Source: Metaphire vulgaris (lineage: Eukaryota > Annelida > Clitellata > Crassiclitellata > Megascolecidae). From it: a stretch of DNA of 64,000 nt. Location of the stretch: positions 11,472,867-11,536,866 of the forward strand of contig CM030842.1 in NCBI GenBank assembly GCA_018105865.1, given 5' to 3'. Positions 22,755 through 34,143 of the stretch are shown piece by piece. A program made the position numbers and the translations under genes. The notes below the pieces were generated by a model. The model saw nothing but the letters and a program-made list of their open reading frames with translations, made no database searches and was not told the DNA's origin. Position 1 is the first letter of the stretch; the number at the start of each line of letters is the position of its first letter.

Positions 22755-23844
22755 CAGGGTTTCCCAGACCTTGTTTAGAACTGCGGCCAACTCAGTGTGG
22801 TTTAAGTTAACTGTAACTGTAACTGAAATATCAGTTAACTGAAAACTAACAGATCAGTTAACTGTAACTGTAACCGAAAAATAAATAACTGAAATAGTTA
22901 AAATAACTGAAAAATGACTAACTTAAAAAGTCAAACGCCACACAAAATGATCTTTGATTGAACAAATTTGAAACTCTCGATCTTTATTTTTATGTCATGT
23001 TTTTATGGACATGCATGTGAAAATATGGACATATAGGATTATAGGTAGATTTTTCAATCCTTATTAGAGATAATAGAGTCACTGCTTATTAAGTAAAAGC
23101 ATCAATTGTATTATATTGTATACTGGACTATTTACAGTGTATATATCGCCGTAAAGATAACATAACCAAAACAAAGGGACCTTTACAGGGAGTATGACTT
23201 CCTAAACAGATGACTTTTCAGTCTGTTTTTGAAGATGTGACGAGCTTTGATCTTCATCAACATTTCATTAATATGTTCAATGGCGATTAACTGAAAATAA
23301 CTGAAAAATAATTAACTGTAACTGAAACTGTAACTGAAAATGGCAATAACTTTAACTGTAACTGTTACTGAAAAATAATCAATAACTAAAACTACACTGG
23401 GACAACTTCAGCGGTTTTGTAAAATACCGAGACCCTAATTATAATAACATGTAATATTTTAAAAATTCATTAAGCCATCTGGCGAACGTTAATTAAAAAA
23501 GAGAATCTTTGAGTTTTTAATAAATGGCAAAAGAAGCACTTATTCAATTTGAATGAAAATATGGTAAATATATTAGGCAGAATTATTCACATTTTTGCCA
23601 AGTAAGACAAAAAAAGAGATATTGATTTTGAAATTTCTTTGAAATTATTTTTTTAATTTTCAAGAACACACCTTTGTTACGCGTCTAAAATATCCAATGA
23701 ATGGAGAAAAATCGCTTAACCGCAAGGTATTTCTGATTGATTAATTAAACAGAGGTTCCTATTGTTAGTGAAGTTTCAGAGCAAAATGGTCGCAATACGC
23801 CTTCCTTACATTATTACGAAATAATATTAATTTTAAAAGTACCG
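22755..23844 (-). mobile_element. GGGTCGC-family body module, split by a nested element
   Basis: CAGGGTTTCCCAGACC at 22755 and CATCTGGCGAACGTT near 23475 are the reverse complement of the 12945-13720 module. It stops at the same TTTAAAAGTAC junction where the modules join at 11.8-13.7 kb. Confidence 0.8.
22793..23399. mobile_element. hAT-like element with AACTG subterminal repeats
   Basis: Left end CAGTGTGGTTTAAGTTAACTG, right end (reverse complement) CAGTGTAGTTTTAGTTATTG. TSD GGCCAACT at 22785-22792 and GGACAACT at 23400-23407 (7 of 8). Both ends hold many direct and inverted copies of AGTTAACTG / TAACTGAAA, likely transposase-binding subterminal repeats. 607 bp with no coding frame. Confidence 0.9.
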
Positions 23845-23849
23845 GTGTT

Positions 23850-24500
23850 GTCAGTTGCAGTGTATAGGGATAATCCATATAATGCATACACAAAAAACAT
23901 ACTGCATTTTAAACACAATCCCCTCGTTTGCACACCTTGCATACGTAAAATCTCCTAAATCGAACCCTCCCTCCCCATCAGTGCCTACTTATATATGGAT
24001 GGACCCATGCTTTCAAGGGCCTGTATTGGCTCAAATGCTATTGGCTCATTTGATCCATTGATTACATGGAAGAAAATTAGTGATATGCAATTTTAAGTAT
24101 TAAGTATTAAGTATTTATATAATTGAAAAAATTTAAATAAAATATTGTAATATAATAAAAACAACTGAGTACCAGTAACCATTTTATACAATTGAAAAAT
24201 AAAACAATATAATAATAATAACAACAGCTGAGTCCAGTAAATAAATACAAAATCGAGTAACAGTTTCTTTTTATTTATTTGTTGTCGATGGTAAAATTCA
24301 CATATATTTAAAGAGACAGTATCAGTTTTGTTGTTTTATTTACAATGTATTTTATTTGAGGCGCTGAGGATCAGAGTGATCTAATCCATAAAAGTAAAAT
24401 TTTGAGAAAACAGATATGAAGTTTGGAATGAACATGCAAAATCACCAATTTAAAATTCAATAGCTTTGAACAAATATATAATACAAATTTTTCCCTGGTC
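23850..24500. other. interior of the 22504-24574 element, unrecognised
   Basis: AT-rich, no gene recognised. Confidence 0.5.
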
Positions 24501-24832
24501 CATCTTGTTACGTTTGCATTTTTGTCATCTACACGGTTGTCCGGTATTTTGGAGATCGGGATATGGCAACCCTAGTGCTGACCTTTTTTGCTTGTCAGGA
24601 TTTTTCGAAGATATCCGATATCAGATATCACACGTAGACAAACTCTTTTGAAAACTATCTCAAATCGGTTTGAACACTCACATTGCGTGGCTCGTCATGA
24701 CTACAGAGTACAGACAACTGCAAGAGTTCTGTAGATTTTAAATGATATTCGAATTATCCGCTAATGTCGAAAACAAACTCCTCAAAAAATCAAGCAAGTC
24801 GAAATCAAGTGTTTTTCATATCGTTCCATAAG

Positions 24833-25010
24833 CAGTGTTTATTCTAGCCACATTGACATTGGGGGGATTTTGAAATGTTTGGGGGACAAGATCTGAGTCT
24901 CCACACTTTTTGGGGAAAATTTCCATCCCCCAGCCAACATATAAAACATATTTTGGAGGATTTTAAAACTTGGGGTTTCCCCCCCAGAGAAGGCCTAGAA
25001 TAAGCACTGC
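24833..25010. mobile_element. MITE, CAGTGTTTATTCTAG family copy 1
   Basis: Ends CAGTGTTTATTCTAG and CTAGAATAAGCACTGC. Exact TSD TCCATAAG at 24825-24832 and 25011-25018. Confidence 0.93.
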
Positions 25011-25127
25011 TCCATAAGATTATTCAACAGTAATTCAGCTCTGATTTTACCAGCGCAAGATAGGACCTCCGCTTGTACCCATTTTCAGACCGAATTGGCA
25101 TTAACGTGAAGAGAAATGACTATAGTA

Positions 25128-25363
25128 GAGGCACGTCGGAACGAATTTGGAGCCGCGGGTGCAGATTTTTAAGGGCGAGAAGCAAAAAATCTTTTGCCAA
25201 ATTTTTGAAGTGACAAGCAAAAAACGGCCTATCTTGTCTGATTTTTGAAGCGACAAGCAAAACATGTCTCTTGAAAAAAGACAACCCCATCTTCCAGGAA
25301 ATGCAGCGCACCCTCTGCTTTTTTCCAGGGGGTGCAGCTGCACCCCCACTTCGCACGGGCCTG
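25128..25363. mobile_element. MITE, AGGC(C/A)CGT ends
   Basis: Left GAGGCACGTCGG; right (reverse complement) CAGGCCCGTGCGAAGTGG. TSD CTATAGTA at 25120-25127 and CTATAGCA at 25364-25371 (7 of 8). Two GCGACAAGCAAAA / GTGACAAGCAAAAAACGG words. Confidence 0.85.
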
Positions 25364-25379
25364 CTATAGCATCTTTTGT

Positions 25380-26360
25380 TCCAATTCCATAGCTATTATA
25401 AACTTTAAAGCAGTGAGATGATTTGAATGGAAATATCGTGGCAGCGGTTTCTGCGTGTTTTTCTCTCGTAAAGATCGTGGAAAATTCAGTAGATGCGACG
25501 CAGACTTCATTTCGATGCTCAACTGGGTGTGAGCGAGCACAGCAGATAATTTCTCCTGACACTTCACTTCGACGACGGCATGTTTCCGTTATTCCCCAAA
25601 CGAACATTGTCTCCGTATAAATAAACAATTAAGTGGAATCTATTGGCAATTTCGTAAATCGAAATAATTGTAAGTCGTAATAATTGCACGCTACAAAATT
25701 CGAGGCGGCTAGTGAGTGAGTGAATGAATGAGTGAGTGAGTGAGTGAGGTCATCCAGTTGTCGTTTTTATAGTATGGCTTAGAGCTGACGACATAAACTG
25801 TGCTAATAAGGCGCTGAAGGGATTTCGCGGCGTTGAACTGGAAAATTCCAATTTGACGAGAACTTTACGCAGAGGTGAAAACCGCGACAGGAAAGGAGTG
25901 ATGACGGCGAGACCGGGCGCTGCATACAGACAAGCATTTTAGGAAGGAATTTATTCCAAGAATCAATTGAAATTCTCTAATAATAGAAATCTGTCTTTCG
26001 CCGCCGAAAATCTAAAGTGTCAGGTCTAATGTACGGCGATTCGGCGAAAGTGAGTAAAATAACAAAGAGAAGAAATAATTATGGTAAACGAAACACGCAA
26101 ACCTTAATGCTGTGTCGGTGGGTGAACGCAGAGGCGTAAGGACCACAAAGAAGTAAAAGAATACATAGGCCTATAGTTCAAGTGACTAAATACTTTATCA
26201 CACGGTAAATAGCGCGAATCGTCTTTGCCGCGGAAGACAATAGACCAGGCATACTCAAATTGTTTGTGTGGCGGTCCGCGGATATCTCCACCGAGGCACG
26301 ATTGGGGTCCGAACCAAAAGATTCAAGCTAATTGGCATAAAGGCTTTGGCAAACCAGTCC
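25380..26360. other. no recognised feature
   Basis: Contains a (GAGT)n run at 25711-25747. No gene recognised. Confidence 0.5.
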
Positions 26361-26363
26361 ACA

Positions 26364-26382
26364 ATTATATATATATAGTTTT

Positions 26383-26440
<58 letters not shown>
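26364..26440. repeat. (AT)n microsatellite
   Basis: AT dinucleotides with two short breaks. Confidence 0.96.
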
Positions 26441-26442
<2 letters not shown>

Positions 26443-26444
26443 CT

Positions 26445-27115
26445 GTACCCGGACGGACACGCGTTGTTGTGGCTCGCTCAGTCTGGTTAAATGGAAGGGA
26501 AAGAATGAAAGAAGAAAGCGCGTCCTGTAATTATAATATAATTCAGTGTTTTCATGTCTGCTAAGTGACGCCTTGGGATGTGAGGTAAGTGTCCGTCAAA
26601 GGTGTACTTTGCCCCTCTTCCCTTCTCCATCTCTCTTTTCCCCTCTCCATTTCCCCCACCTCTCCCCTTACTACTCTTCTTCCAGTCCCGCCTAATGCAG
26701 ATTAATCGACAACAGCTCCATTTGACCGCCAATCAACAGATGGCGCTGTTTTTCAAAAACAAGTTGTTTTGAAAACGTGTATTTAAAATCACGGACGTAT
26801 TTGAATGCAACATAGAAAGACGCCCGTATTCGAACGGAGGGCTGGGTGAAAATTTAAAAGCAATCGGAAAAGATCCTTCGGAGATTAAAGATTTTGTACA
26901 AACGTACAAACGAACATTGAAATTTTTAATTATATAGTTATAAACCTCGTCATAATGCATGCTGTAGTAACGAAAAGACACTACAATAACAAAAATCAAT
27001 TGGTTTTGCCGATTCTACTCAGATGCGACAGTTTGACTGGCTCAGCCAGTTGTTTTTTCATCTGCGGGCACAAGTTGAGCCAAAAATTCCTGGCTTTTGA
27101 ACTTTCTGAAGCATG
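26445..27115. other. no recognised feature
   Basis: CCTCTCC-rich stretch near 26605-26680; otherwise nothing recognised. Confidence 0.5.
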
Positions 27116-27121
27116 TTTCAT

Positions 27122-28360
27122 CATCATCATTGTGTCATCTTCATAACTGAAGGTTGACGGTCATGAGTTGTTTCCACTTCGTTCTGTCTTCAGCAATCCA
27201 TTTTAGTCTTCCGTAGTTCTTTTCCAGTATGTGTTCCTTAACGTCGTCCAGCCAGTCTCTTCTAGGTCTTCCTCTGACCCTGTTCCCTCATATCTGCCCT
27301 CTTTCTTCTTAGTAATTCTTTTTGCTTCCAAAAGGCTTCTTTGGCCATAGCAATTCTGGCATTTATATCTCTTGTACATCGTCTGTTTTCTGTTATGAAA
27401 CTGCCCAGATATTTGTATTCCTTTACTTGTTCCACCTTAGTGTTTTCAATTGAGATGTTGTGTTTCTCATTTTGTGTTTGCTTATTATCATAGGTTTACA
27501 TTACTTTTGCTTGTTCTGTGCTTGAACCACGCATTACGTGTCCAGCATACTGTGTTTTCTTGTTTATAATTTCTGTCAGAAGTTGTCTCTTTTCTCCAAT
27601 TTTCTTTAGTACCTTTTCATTTGTTATTCTTTCTTGCCAGCTAATTTTCAAGATTCTTCTGAAGCACCACATTTCAAAGGCCTGTATTTTATTATTTTTC
27701 AACTGCTTTGTTAGAGTCCAGCATTCGCAGGAGAATGTGATAACCGAGTATACATAGCATCTCAAGATTCGTAGTTTTAGTGTTAGGTCTAGGTTTCTTC
27801 TTAGTAATTCTTTTTGCTTCCAAAAGGCTTCTTTGGCCATAGCAATTCTGACATTTATATCTCTTGTACATCGTCCGTTTTCTGTTATGAAACTGCCCAG
27901 ATATTTGTATTCCTTTACTTGTTCCACCTTAGTGTTTTCAATTGAGATGTTGTTTCTCATTTTTGTGTTTGCTTATTATCATAGTTTTTGTTTTCTTTCT
28001 GTTAATTTCCATCCCGTATTCTTTGCTTTTGTCGTTTAGCTTGTTAATTATGAATTGGATGTCTTCCTCTTTTTCTGCAAAGATTATCGTATCATCTGCG
28101 TATCTGAGTATGTTATAGATTGTTCCATTGATTTTCATTCCAGGAGTTTGTTCTATTGCTTCCTTTATTAATAGCTCTGTATATAGGTTAAATAGTAAAG
28201 AGGATAGTATGCATCCTTGTCTGACTCCTTTGTTTATTTGTATCTTCTCGGATTCTTCCTCTTTTATTCTTATGGTGGCGTATTCATTCCAGTATAAGTT
28301 ACAGATTAAATTTTGCTCCAGTTTTGGTATTCCTGCCCACTTTAGTGTCTCCAAACATGT
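27122..28360 (-). pseudogene. non-LTR retrotransposon reverse transcriptase relic, 3' part
   Basis: The minus strand from 28354 encodes an RT fragment. It contains GVRQGCILSSLLFNLY (core motif), ILRYADDTIIFAEKEEDIQF (the catalytic YADD box) and NRKKTKTMIISKHKN. The next piece, 27960-27496, has KEYKYLGSFITENGRCTRDI, SCECWTLTKQL and FEMWCFRRILKISWQERITN. A last piece, about 27300-27141, reads NRVRGRPRRDWLDDVKEHI and ends at a TGA at 27141-27143. It finishes in an (ATG)n tail at about 27120. The endonuclease and first RT blocks are missing. Frames are broken by an internal duplication. The C-terminal motifs resemble I/Nimb-like LINEs, but the clade is not certain. Confidence 0.88.
27301..27981 (-). 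repeat. internal duplication within the LINE relic
   Basis: About 190 bp (27301-27494) is repeated nearly identically at 27796-27981, 495 bp apart. Both encode VEQVKEYKYLGSFITEN through MAKEAFWKQKELLRR. Confidence 0.9.
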
Positions 28361-28429
28361 TTACCAGAATTATGTAATACAGTACTATCTCTGAATCTCA
28401 AAAATAACAGCTATCTATATATTTAATTT

Positions 28430-29270
28430 TCTAAAAACTTATATATGCATCTGAGTTGCTGTTTGCGTTTTCTAGTGAACGTATTTCGCAATAAGGATTG
28501 TTGACGCAATTTCGCCCGAGTGTTGTCGACTGAGTCTTTGATATTGCGCAATTATTAATAATGCAACGGTTCTGTTGTCGTTGACAACGAGATGCAACCG
28601 GCGTTTGGAATGAAATGGCAATAACAGACGCAGGAAGATCGGTTACCTCTTGTACTCGATGAACCTGTTCCAGGGGTCACAGGTCACCACGACTCCAATC
28701 AGCTTTAGATCTTAATCGACAAGTGCTGGAGACATTTCCATGATTTCCCACGTTAGTTGCAAATTGCTTTATGCTATTTCTTTCCTCTGAAAAGTCTGTG
28801 GTTCAAGAATAAGAATCAAAGTTTAAGTTATGCTGTTCTCGGTGGCATCCAATGCTTTTGCATCCACTTTACTTGATTTACTTTGCCTTTAGGACACAAT
28901 TTCCCGCCTCGTATTTTTGGTTTGCTTTCAGAACTCCTGACTACAATTCCATCGCAGCCAGCTGAACGAATGCACGACATGACAAATGCTGATTGAAATC
29001 ACGCTTGAGATCAGAGGTTACGCCAAAACGTAAAAATATGTTCCGTCAAAACATCGACGCTAATGAACAGGAGAGTCACGCACGCACGAACGAAAGAAAG
29101 AGGAATGAAGAGCGTAGTATGCTCTGGTATATAAGCTCAGAAAGTCCTGTGACATGCGATTCAGAGCTCAAGCTCAATTTACAGTAGTCGTTGGCGAGAG
29201 TAAGATACAATGCAATGCAACAGAATGTATGTAGGATATGGCGCCTCTTCTGAAGAATCACTCAGAAACA
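28430..29270. other. no recognised feature
   Basis: Short frames only, nothing recognised. Confidence 0.5.
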
Positions 29271-29275
29271 GATTC

Positions 29276-29321
<46 letters not shown>

Positions 29322-29322
29322 T
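29276..29322. repeat. (ATT)n microsatellite
   Basis: About 15 units; forms the tail of the adjoining retroposon end on the minus strand. Confidence 0.96.
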
Positions 29323-29440
29323 TATTTTTTTATTTTAGAGCGACAACTTATATAGCGCTATCTTAAAGCTCAGGCAGGGGACGAGAGCACTTTACAAAAA
29401 AGAGGTGACGGTCAGCATGCCTCGAATCCTTTCCACTAGC
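29323..29440 (-). mobile_element. CR1/L2-like retroposon 3' end
   Basis: Minus strand reads TTGTAAAGTGCTCTCGTCCC, then GATAGCGCTATATAAGTTG, before the (ATT) tail: a typical LINE/SINE 3' end. Confidence 0.6.
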
Positions 29441-29474
29441 GCCTAGTTCACTGAGGACGATGCCAGTAGCAGTG

Positions 29475-29524
29475 GTGATGATGATGATGATGGTGGTGGT
29501 GGAGGTGGAGGTGGTGGTGGAGGA
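29475..29524. repeat. (GAT)n/(GGT)n repeat
   Basis: GATGATGATG followed by GGTGGTGGAGGTGG. Confidence 0.93.
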
Positions 29525-29647
29525 AAGCGAGACTTTGAACTACTGAGTTTTTCTTTGACAATTGCGACCTGTGCTACTATTTTGTGCACTGTCAAATGGC
29601 GCAGCAAATGAAGGCCATCCCTTTGATGGAAAAACTGAATCAGCACT

Positions 29648-29707
29648 CAATCCATCCATCCGTCCATCCGTCCATCCGTCCATCCATCCATCCGTCCATC
29701 CGTCCGT
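29648..29707. repeat. (CCAT/CCGT)n repeat
   Basis: About 15 tetranucleotide units alternating CCAT and CCGT. Confidence 0.94.
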
Positions 29708-29709
29708 CA

Positions 29710-30360
29710 TTTCGTTTGGCGCCCTAAGACGCGTCCCGTCGGTGACGTCATAAGACTCGTCCTGTCTGTGACGTCATTCTGGCATTAATTGATTGCGTAA
29801 CGATGACGCAGGGATTAATATTGAGCAAGACGAGAGTTTCAGCCAATCGGCATCTTCGGATTTTCCTGTCGTGTTGTCTTTCTCTCATGACAACTACTAC
29901 TTATCTAATGGCCACGGAAGCAGAGAAATCGCCGTTCGCTATTTCGTTCGGCAATGACGCGAGGGATATCAGAAGAGTTTTGCTTTCCAGCTCTTCCCCG
30001 GGACCTAAGTAGCAAAAAGTGTAGGGTCACTGGTGTCGGCCATAAATTTCTGCTCTGAACAACGCTGAACAGGTGGCTGTTGGCGGTCACGAAATTGCTT
30101 CCGTACATACAGTAGGTGACCGGGAAATTGTACGGACAGTAGAAGCACATAGTTATTGGCCTCTTAGAGTCCAGTTCACCAGTTGTATTATCTTAAAAGA
30201 AAATTGGCGAAGATGTTTTGGTTCGTCAATATTAAAATGGAGAGCGGATAACAAAGTCTGCAAACTTCTTTTTACACATTACCCACTTTTGTGTGACTTC
30301 GCTACGCTCCTGCATGCATGATATCTTCTCTCTGGGTTCTAAGGTCAGAAGTAGTCTATG
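29710..30360. other. no recognised feature
   Basis: Two TGACGTCAT palindromes near 29744 and 29771 (CRE-like by sequence only). Nothing else recognised. Confidence 0.4.
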
Positions 30361-30370
30361 CCCATGAGTC

Positions 30371-30540
30371 CCAGGGTTATTTCTAGGATTATCAATTTGG
30401 GGGTGTCGGTAAATTCTGAGGGTCCTCTGCCAAAAAGTCTGACAAACAAAAAGAGCATCCCATAGCTGTGACTGGGGGTGTTAGAGGGTGGCGGCGGTCT
30501 CAAATTGGGGGATGTTAGGGGGGGTGGAAAAATATCCCTG
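30371..30540. mobile_element. MITE, CAGGGTTAYTTCTAGG family copy 2
   Basis: CCAGGGTTATTTCTAGG left, AAAATATCCCTG right. Flanked by CCCATGAGTC and CCCATGACTC (9 of 10). Confidence 0.88.
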
Positions 30541-30549
30541 CCCATGACT

Positions 30550-31030
30550 CTTCGACAAACAATTTCTATATTTAATAGAAAGATGGGGCGATATCCGATA
30601 TCGTTTACGGCTTATAAGCGACAGAATCGGTGACCGATATAAGCCGAGAGAAACACCATTCGACAAAACAACAGATCAGGCAAAAATTACCACAGACGAA
30701 AAAAACCCCTAATAAAAGACCTTCGTGGGAAAGAGTAATTAACGATTCCTCAGAGTGATTAAACGTATTCCAACAGACGCGATCATAAAAGGATCATAAA
30801 AGGACCGTACAAAGTCACGACGCCGCTGTTTTTATCGCAAACATGTCGATGTATAATTGTCGAGACTCATTTACTTTGACAATCGGGTGACGGTGCTACC
30901 GCTACCGCTGCTGATGAAAACCATCTAATTTGGCTTCGGCACCTGAACAACAACAACAGCGTGTCTTGTATTTAGTGCAATTAAGGCTCTTAGCGCTCAT
31001 TACATCTTTAGTACTGCCGTGATAATTAGG
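30550..31030. other. no recognised feature
   Basis: GATATCCGATATCG palindrome at 30591 and a duplicated GGATCATAAAA near 30790; no gene recognised. Confidence 0.45.
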
Positions 31031-31034
31031 CACG

Positions 31035-31037
<3 letters not shown>

Positions 31038-31067
<30 letters not shown>
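31038..31067. repeat. (CTG)n microsatellite
   Basis: Ten CTG units. Confidence 0.97.
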
Positions 31068-31436
31068 GTAATGAACAATGTTCGATCTGGGCGTTTGCTG
31101 CCACCTGTTAACGCAGACCCGCCCCCGCCCACAACTGTGGCAGACATTTTTGATTTTTAGTTTAGGGTCTGACCCTCCATCCCCCCATTGGTGGTGGTCG
31201 ACGATATTGGAATGATGGATGTGGTCGGACCTCCTAAATTCCTAATTAATAATGATTATGACAATCACAGCGAGAAGATAGAACAATGACAACGTTGCTT
31301 TCAGGGAAAATCGAGCGATAGTTTTTAAAATAACAAGCTGCCATTAATACGAGACACGGAAAACTTCAATTGCTCATAATCGTAGCGATCGATCTCAAGT
31401 CTTCAAAGAGATTGTAAGAAAGGAGAAGGTTCGCCG

Positions 31437-31623
31437 CAGTGGCGGCTCCACCGGGGTAGCCAGAGGGCCCGTGCCCCCCATTGAGTGCCTCTCCCCAGTG
31501 GCCCCCTGTTGGGACCCTATACTTAATGCTACATACATTAAACAACAAATGGTTGGCCCCCATGAATAGAAGTTGCCACCCCAACGCCCCCCACTTTTTT
31601 GCCAAATCCTGGAGCCGCCACTG
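31437..31623. mobile_element. MITE, CAGTGGCGGCTCC family copy 2
   Basis: Exact TSD GTTCGCCG at 31429-31436 and 31624-31631; ends CAGTGGCGGCTCCACC and GGAGCCGCCACTG. Confidence 0.95.
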
Positions 31624-31969
31624 GTTCGCCGCCCGTGGAGTAGCTAAGCCATTCACCGACGGACGGTGGCCAGTCATTCCGCCGAACCTATGGTTATACC
31701 TTCGTAATGCTGTCATCGTTACTCGTTTTACCGTTGCAACTGAGCGAAGGTCGAGTTAACACCAGGGCTCTCCTGTGGGTATCGAAATCGCTTCCGTCGA
31801 ATCTACAGTTCAATGACTTTTTGGCTGGAGTTGGAACGAGCACGTGACACCGTTTCTACGCGATAATCTTCACTGACTCAGGATTCCGGAGCGCACAACC
31901 TTCAAACGTTGTTGGCTAACATTTCGGGCGCTGCATGACCCCTTTTACCCCAGCTACTTATCGGGCCTG

Positions 31970-32291
31970 GTCATCAAGTCTACAGCGGTCGACCGGCGAT
32001 CGCGGCTTCGCTCAAGCAACTGTCGTCAATTGGTGGTTCCTCCTCCGTCCAAGACAGCTGTCTTCGGTGACAGATCCTTCCGGAGGGGCAATCCAAGTCT
32101 GTGGAACTCTCTGCCGAAGAACGTGACAATTATTGTGACCTCCCTGATCTGTTTATCAAGTGCCTTAAGACGCATATGTTTAATATCTCTTATAATTAGT
32201 GTTCATTGTTAAGCGCTTAAGTCTTCACTATGCTTACTGCGCTCTATAAATTGTCTTAATAATAATAATAATAATAATAATGATGATGATG

Positions 32292-32374
<83 letters not shown>
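31970..32374 (+). pseudogene. CR1/L2-like LINE C-terminus and 3' UTR with (AAT)n tail
   Basis: The plus strand reads VVPPPSKTAVFGDRSFRRG, then NPSLWNSLPKNV, the canonical LINE C-terminal block. TTAAGCGCTTAAG and TACTGCGCTCTATAAATTG follow, then AAT repeats (32257-32374). 5'-truncated and frameshifted beyond the motif. Confidence 0.85.
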
Positions 32375-32375
<1 letters not shown>

Positions 32376-32384
32376 CTGTACTCC

Positions 32385-33000
32385 ACTGTCGGAAGACTGC
32401 GTCTGTCATCGGCAACCGCTGAATGGTGCTGTATCACCAGCCTGCAAACGCCGAACATAGAGCTGCAACATCTGCAATCACAATGGGGCAATCCACTGAT
32501 CACAAAAGAACTCTCCAACTTGTTCTCTGCCAGACATATCTTATGTCGTTCGTTGATAAAGGTCGGTTTCCGTCGTCAAAGGAACCTTCAGGTCTTTCAA
32601 GATCCGATGGAAAACGACCAGATGGCTGCACTCTCATCCCATGGAGGACAGGAAAATGCGTTATTTTATTACGTTATTATTAGCAGACATGACACTTTCG
32701 GAAGACGAACGTCTGTCATCGGCACAGCATCATGGTGCAGTATCACCAGCCTGCAAACGCCGAACATAGAGGAAAATCAGCAATCACAATCACAATCCAC
32801 TGATCGAGAAAGAACTCTCCCTCTGGCTCTGGAGACGATGGGGACAATCAAAGAATGAACGCAGTGACATCAAAGCAAATTGGCTGGTCTTCTTTGCACT
32901 GACAATCCGGAGATGAAAGAGAAACATCGAATCAGTGCGTGTAGCAGCTGGTCTATCACTGAACGACACTGAGATTTAACGCAGTCGCCTTCTGCGGAAC
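32385..33000 (+). pseudogene. LINE ORF relic with RPDG-type C-terminal domain
   Basis: A plus-strand frame reads [20 protein letters not shown] then IPWRTGKCV. Another reads LPLALETMGTIKE. These are the [12 protein letters not shown]...PW..GK and LPLAVETLG blocks of a LINE-associated protein widespread in invertebrates. The arrangement suggests a restriction-like endonuclease domain, though I cannot confirm that by eye. About 110 bp (32388-32500) is repeated at 32698-32810, both with AGTATCACCAGCCTGCAAAC-like sequence. Several frameshifts. Confidence 0.7.
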
Positions 33001-33021
33001 TTTCATCAACAAGATGGGCAT

Positions 33022-33067
33022 CATAATAATAATAATAATAATAACCTAATAATAATAATAATAATAA
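33022..33067. repeat. (AAT)n microsatellite
   Basis: AAT units with one CCT break. Confidence 0.95.
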
Positions 33068-33076
33068 CGATAATTA

Positions 33077-33475
33077 ATGCCGTTCGTTGATAAAGCCGGA
33101 TCGTCTGGAACCTCAGACCAAGATTCGATGGTGCTGAAGAATCTGTGCGATCCCATGGAATCGGAAAATCCGTTATTTGGGACGTTACTGCGACATCAAG
33201 GGTGGCTTCTACTGTCGTCAGTACAGCATATTCTCCACTTGCTGACCGACCTGCAAAGAGGCTGGAAAATGGCAAAATACCTTCAAAAAACCACCTGCAG
33301 CTTCATCCCTCTGGCTCTGGAGTCACTGGTTGAAAACGAAGTATCTGAAGCCAAAGCTGCATTTGTTGTCTTCTGATCTGACAATCCGGAGATGAAGGAG
33401 TCTGAGGAAGCTGACAGCTGCTCCATCAGCAATGCTCCAAAGATTTCAACGCAGCTGTCACGAACTTTCATCACA
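33077..33475 (+). pseudogene. second RPDG-LINE fragment
   Basis: Frames contain GIGKSVIWDVTATSRVASTV and FIPLALESL, collinear with the IWDATC and PLAxESLG blocks that follow RPDG in this LINE family. The RPDG codons themselves are degraded. It ends at AAT repeats (33475-33499). Confidence 0.65.
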
Positions 33476-33620
33476 TAATAATAATAATAATAATAATAAA
33501 ATTAATTAATTAATTAAAAAGGAATTATCAAGAAAATGCTGTCAAGTCCGAATACGCCTAGATTTTTCATGAAAACAATAACAATGATTTAATAAATAAA
33601 TAAATAAATAAATAAATTTC

Positions 33621-33676
<56 letters not shown>
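33475..33676. repeat. AAT and AAAT repeat cluster
   Basis: (AAT)n at 33475-33499, (AAAT)n at 33589-33617 and (AAT)n at 33621-33676. Confidence 0.95.
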
Positions 33677-33678
<2 letters not shown>

Positions 33679-33949
33679 CGTTGCCATCGTTCTATCTTCT
33701 CGCTGTGATTGTAATAATCATTTCTAATTATACAGTCGATTCTCAATTATCTTCGTAAAACGTTCACCAATGCGAGTTCCTAACCTCTGTGAATGCCTAC
33801 AACTCGACGTTACTTGACTGTTTGTCTGTACGTGCGTGCGTGTTTGTATGTGTGTGCGTGTGTGCGTTTGTATATGTGTGTGTGTAAACTGTGAATGTCG
33901 CGCGCTAAATAAACAACCCACCCGATGATGGAAGATAACTGATGTTCGG

Positions 33950-34065
33950 GTCACTTATTTAACATCTCGTTAGTGTGTGTGAAATGCAAAGCGCTATTGA
34001 CTTTAGCTTTTTGCTTTGATTAATTATTGCGCTGCATAAATTATCCGAGTAACATAACATAACAA
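33950..34065 (+). mobile_element. CR1/L2-like retroposon 3' end
   Basis: GCAAAGCGCTATTGACTT and TTGCGCTGCATAAATTATCC, then TAACATAACATAAC, as in the other LINE tails. Confidence 0.55.
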
Positions 34066-34143
34066 TTGTCGTGTCTGGATATTCAGACCACTGACCACTG
34101 ACAGTGTTGCGTGGACCACTCGCATTACCAACTATAACTCTTG

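Larger units (their letters stand above)
22504..24574. mobile_element. hAT-like element with TAGGGYTGCCA ends
   Basis: Left end TAGGGCTGCCAGATGTCCGG, right end (reverse complement) TAGGGTTGCCATATCCCG. ACCGGACAxxxxxTCCGGT-type words recur near both ends. Flanks GTTACGAC and GTGCTGAC match at 5 of 8; the host MITE's intact paralogue confirms the insertion point. No transposase frame seen. Contains another nested repeat. Confidence 0.8.
22294..24610. mobile_element. MITE, CAGTGGCGTAGCC family, split by a 2-kb nested element
   Basis: The left part, from TAGTGGCGTAGCCAAAGG, matches 18170-18360 up to AATAACAGG. The right part resumes at 24575 with TGACCTTTTTTGCTTGTCA and GGATTTTTCGAAG, exactly where the intact relative continues. 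The right terminus is missing. Confidence 0.8.

Noticed and set aside
29744..29780. Paired CRE sites (TGACGTCA)
   Set aside because: No gene or promoter nearby; short palindromes occur by chance.
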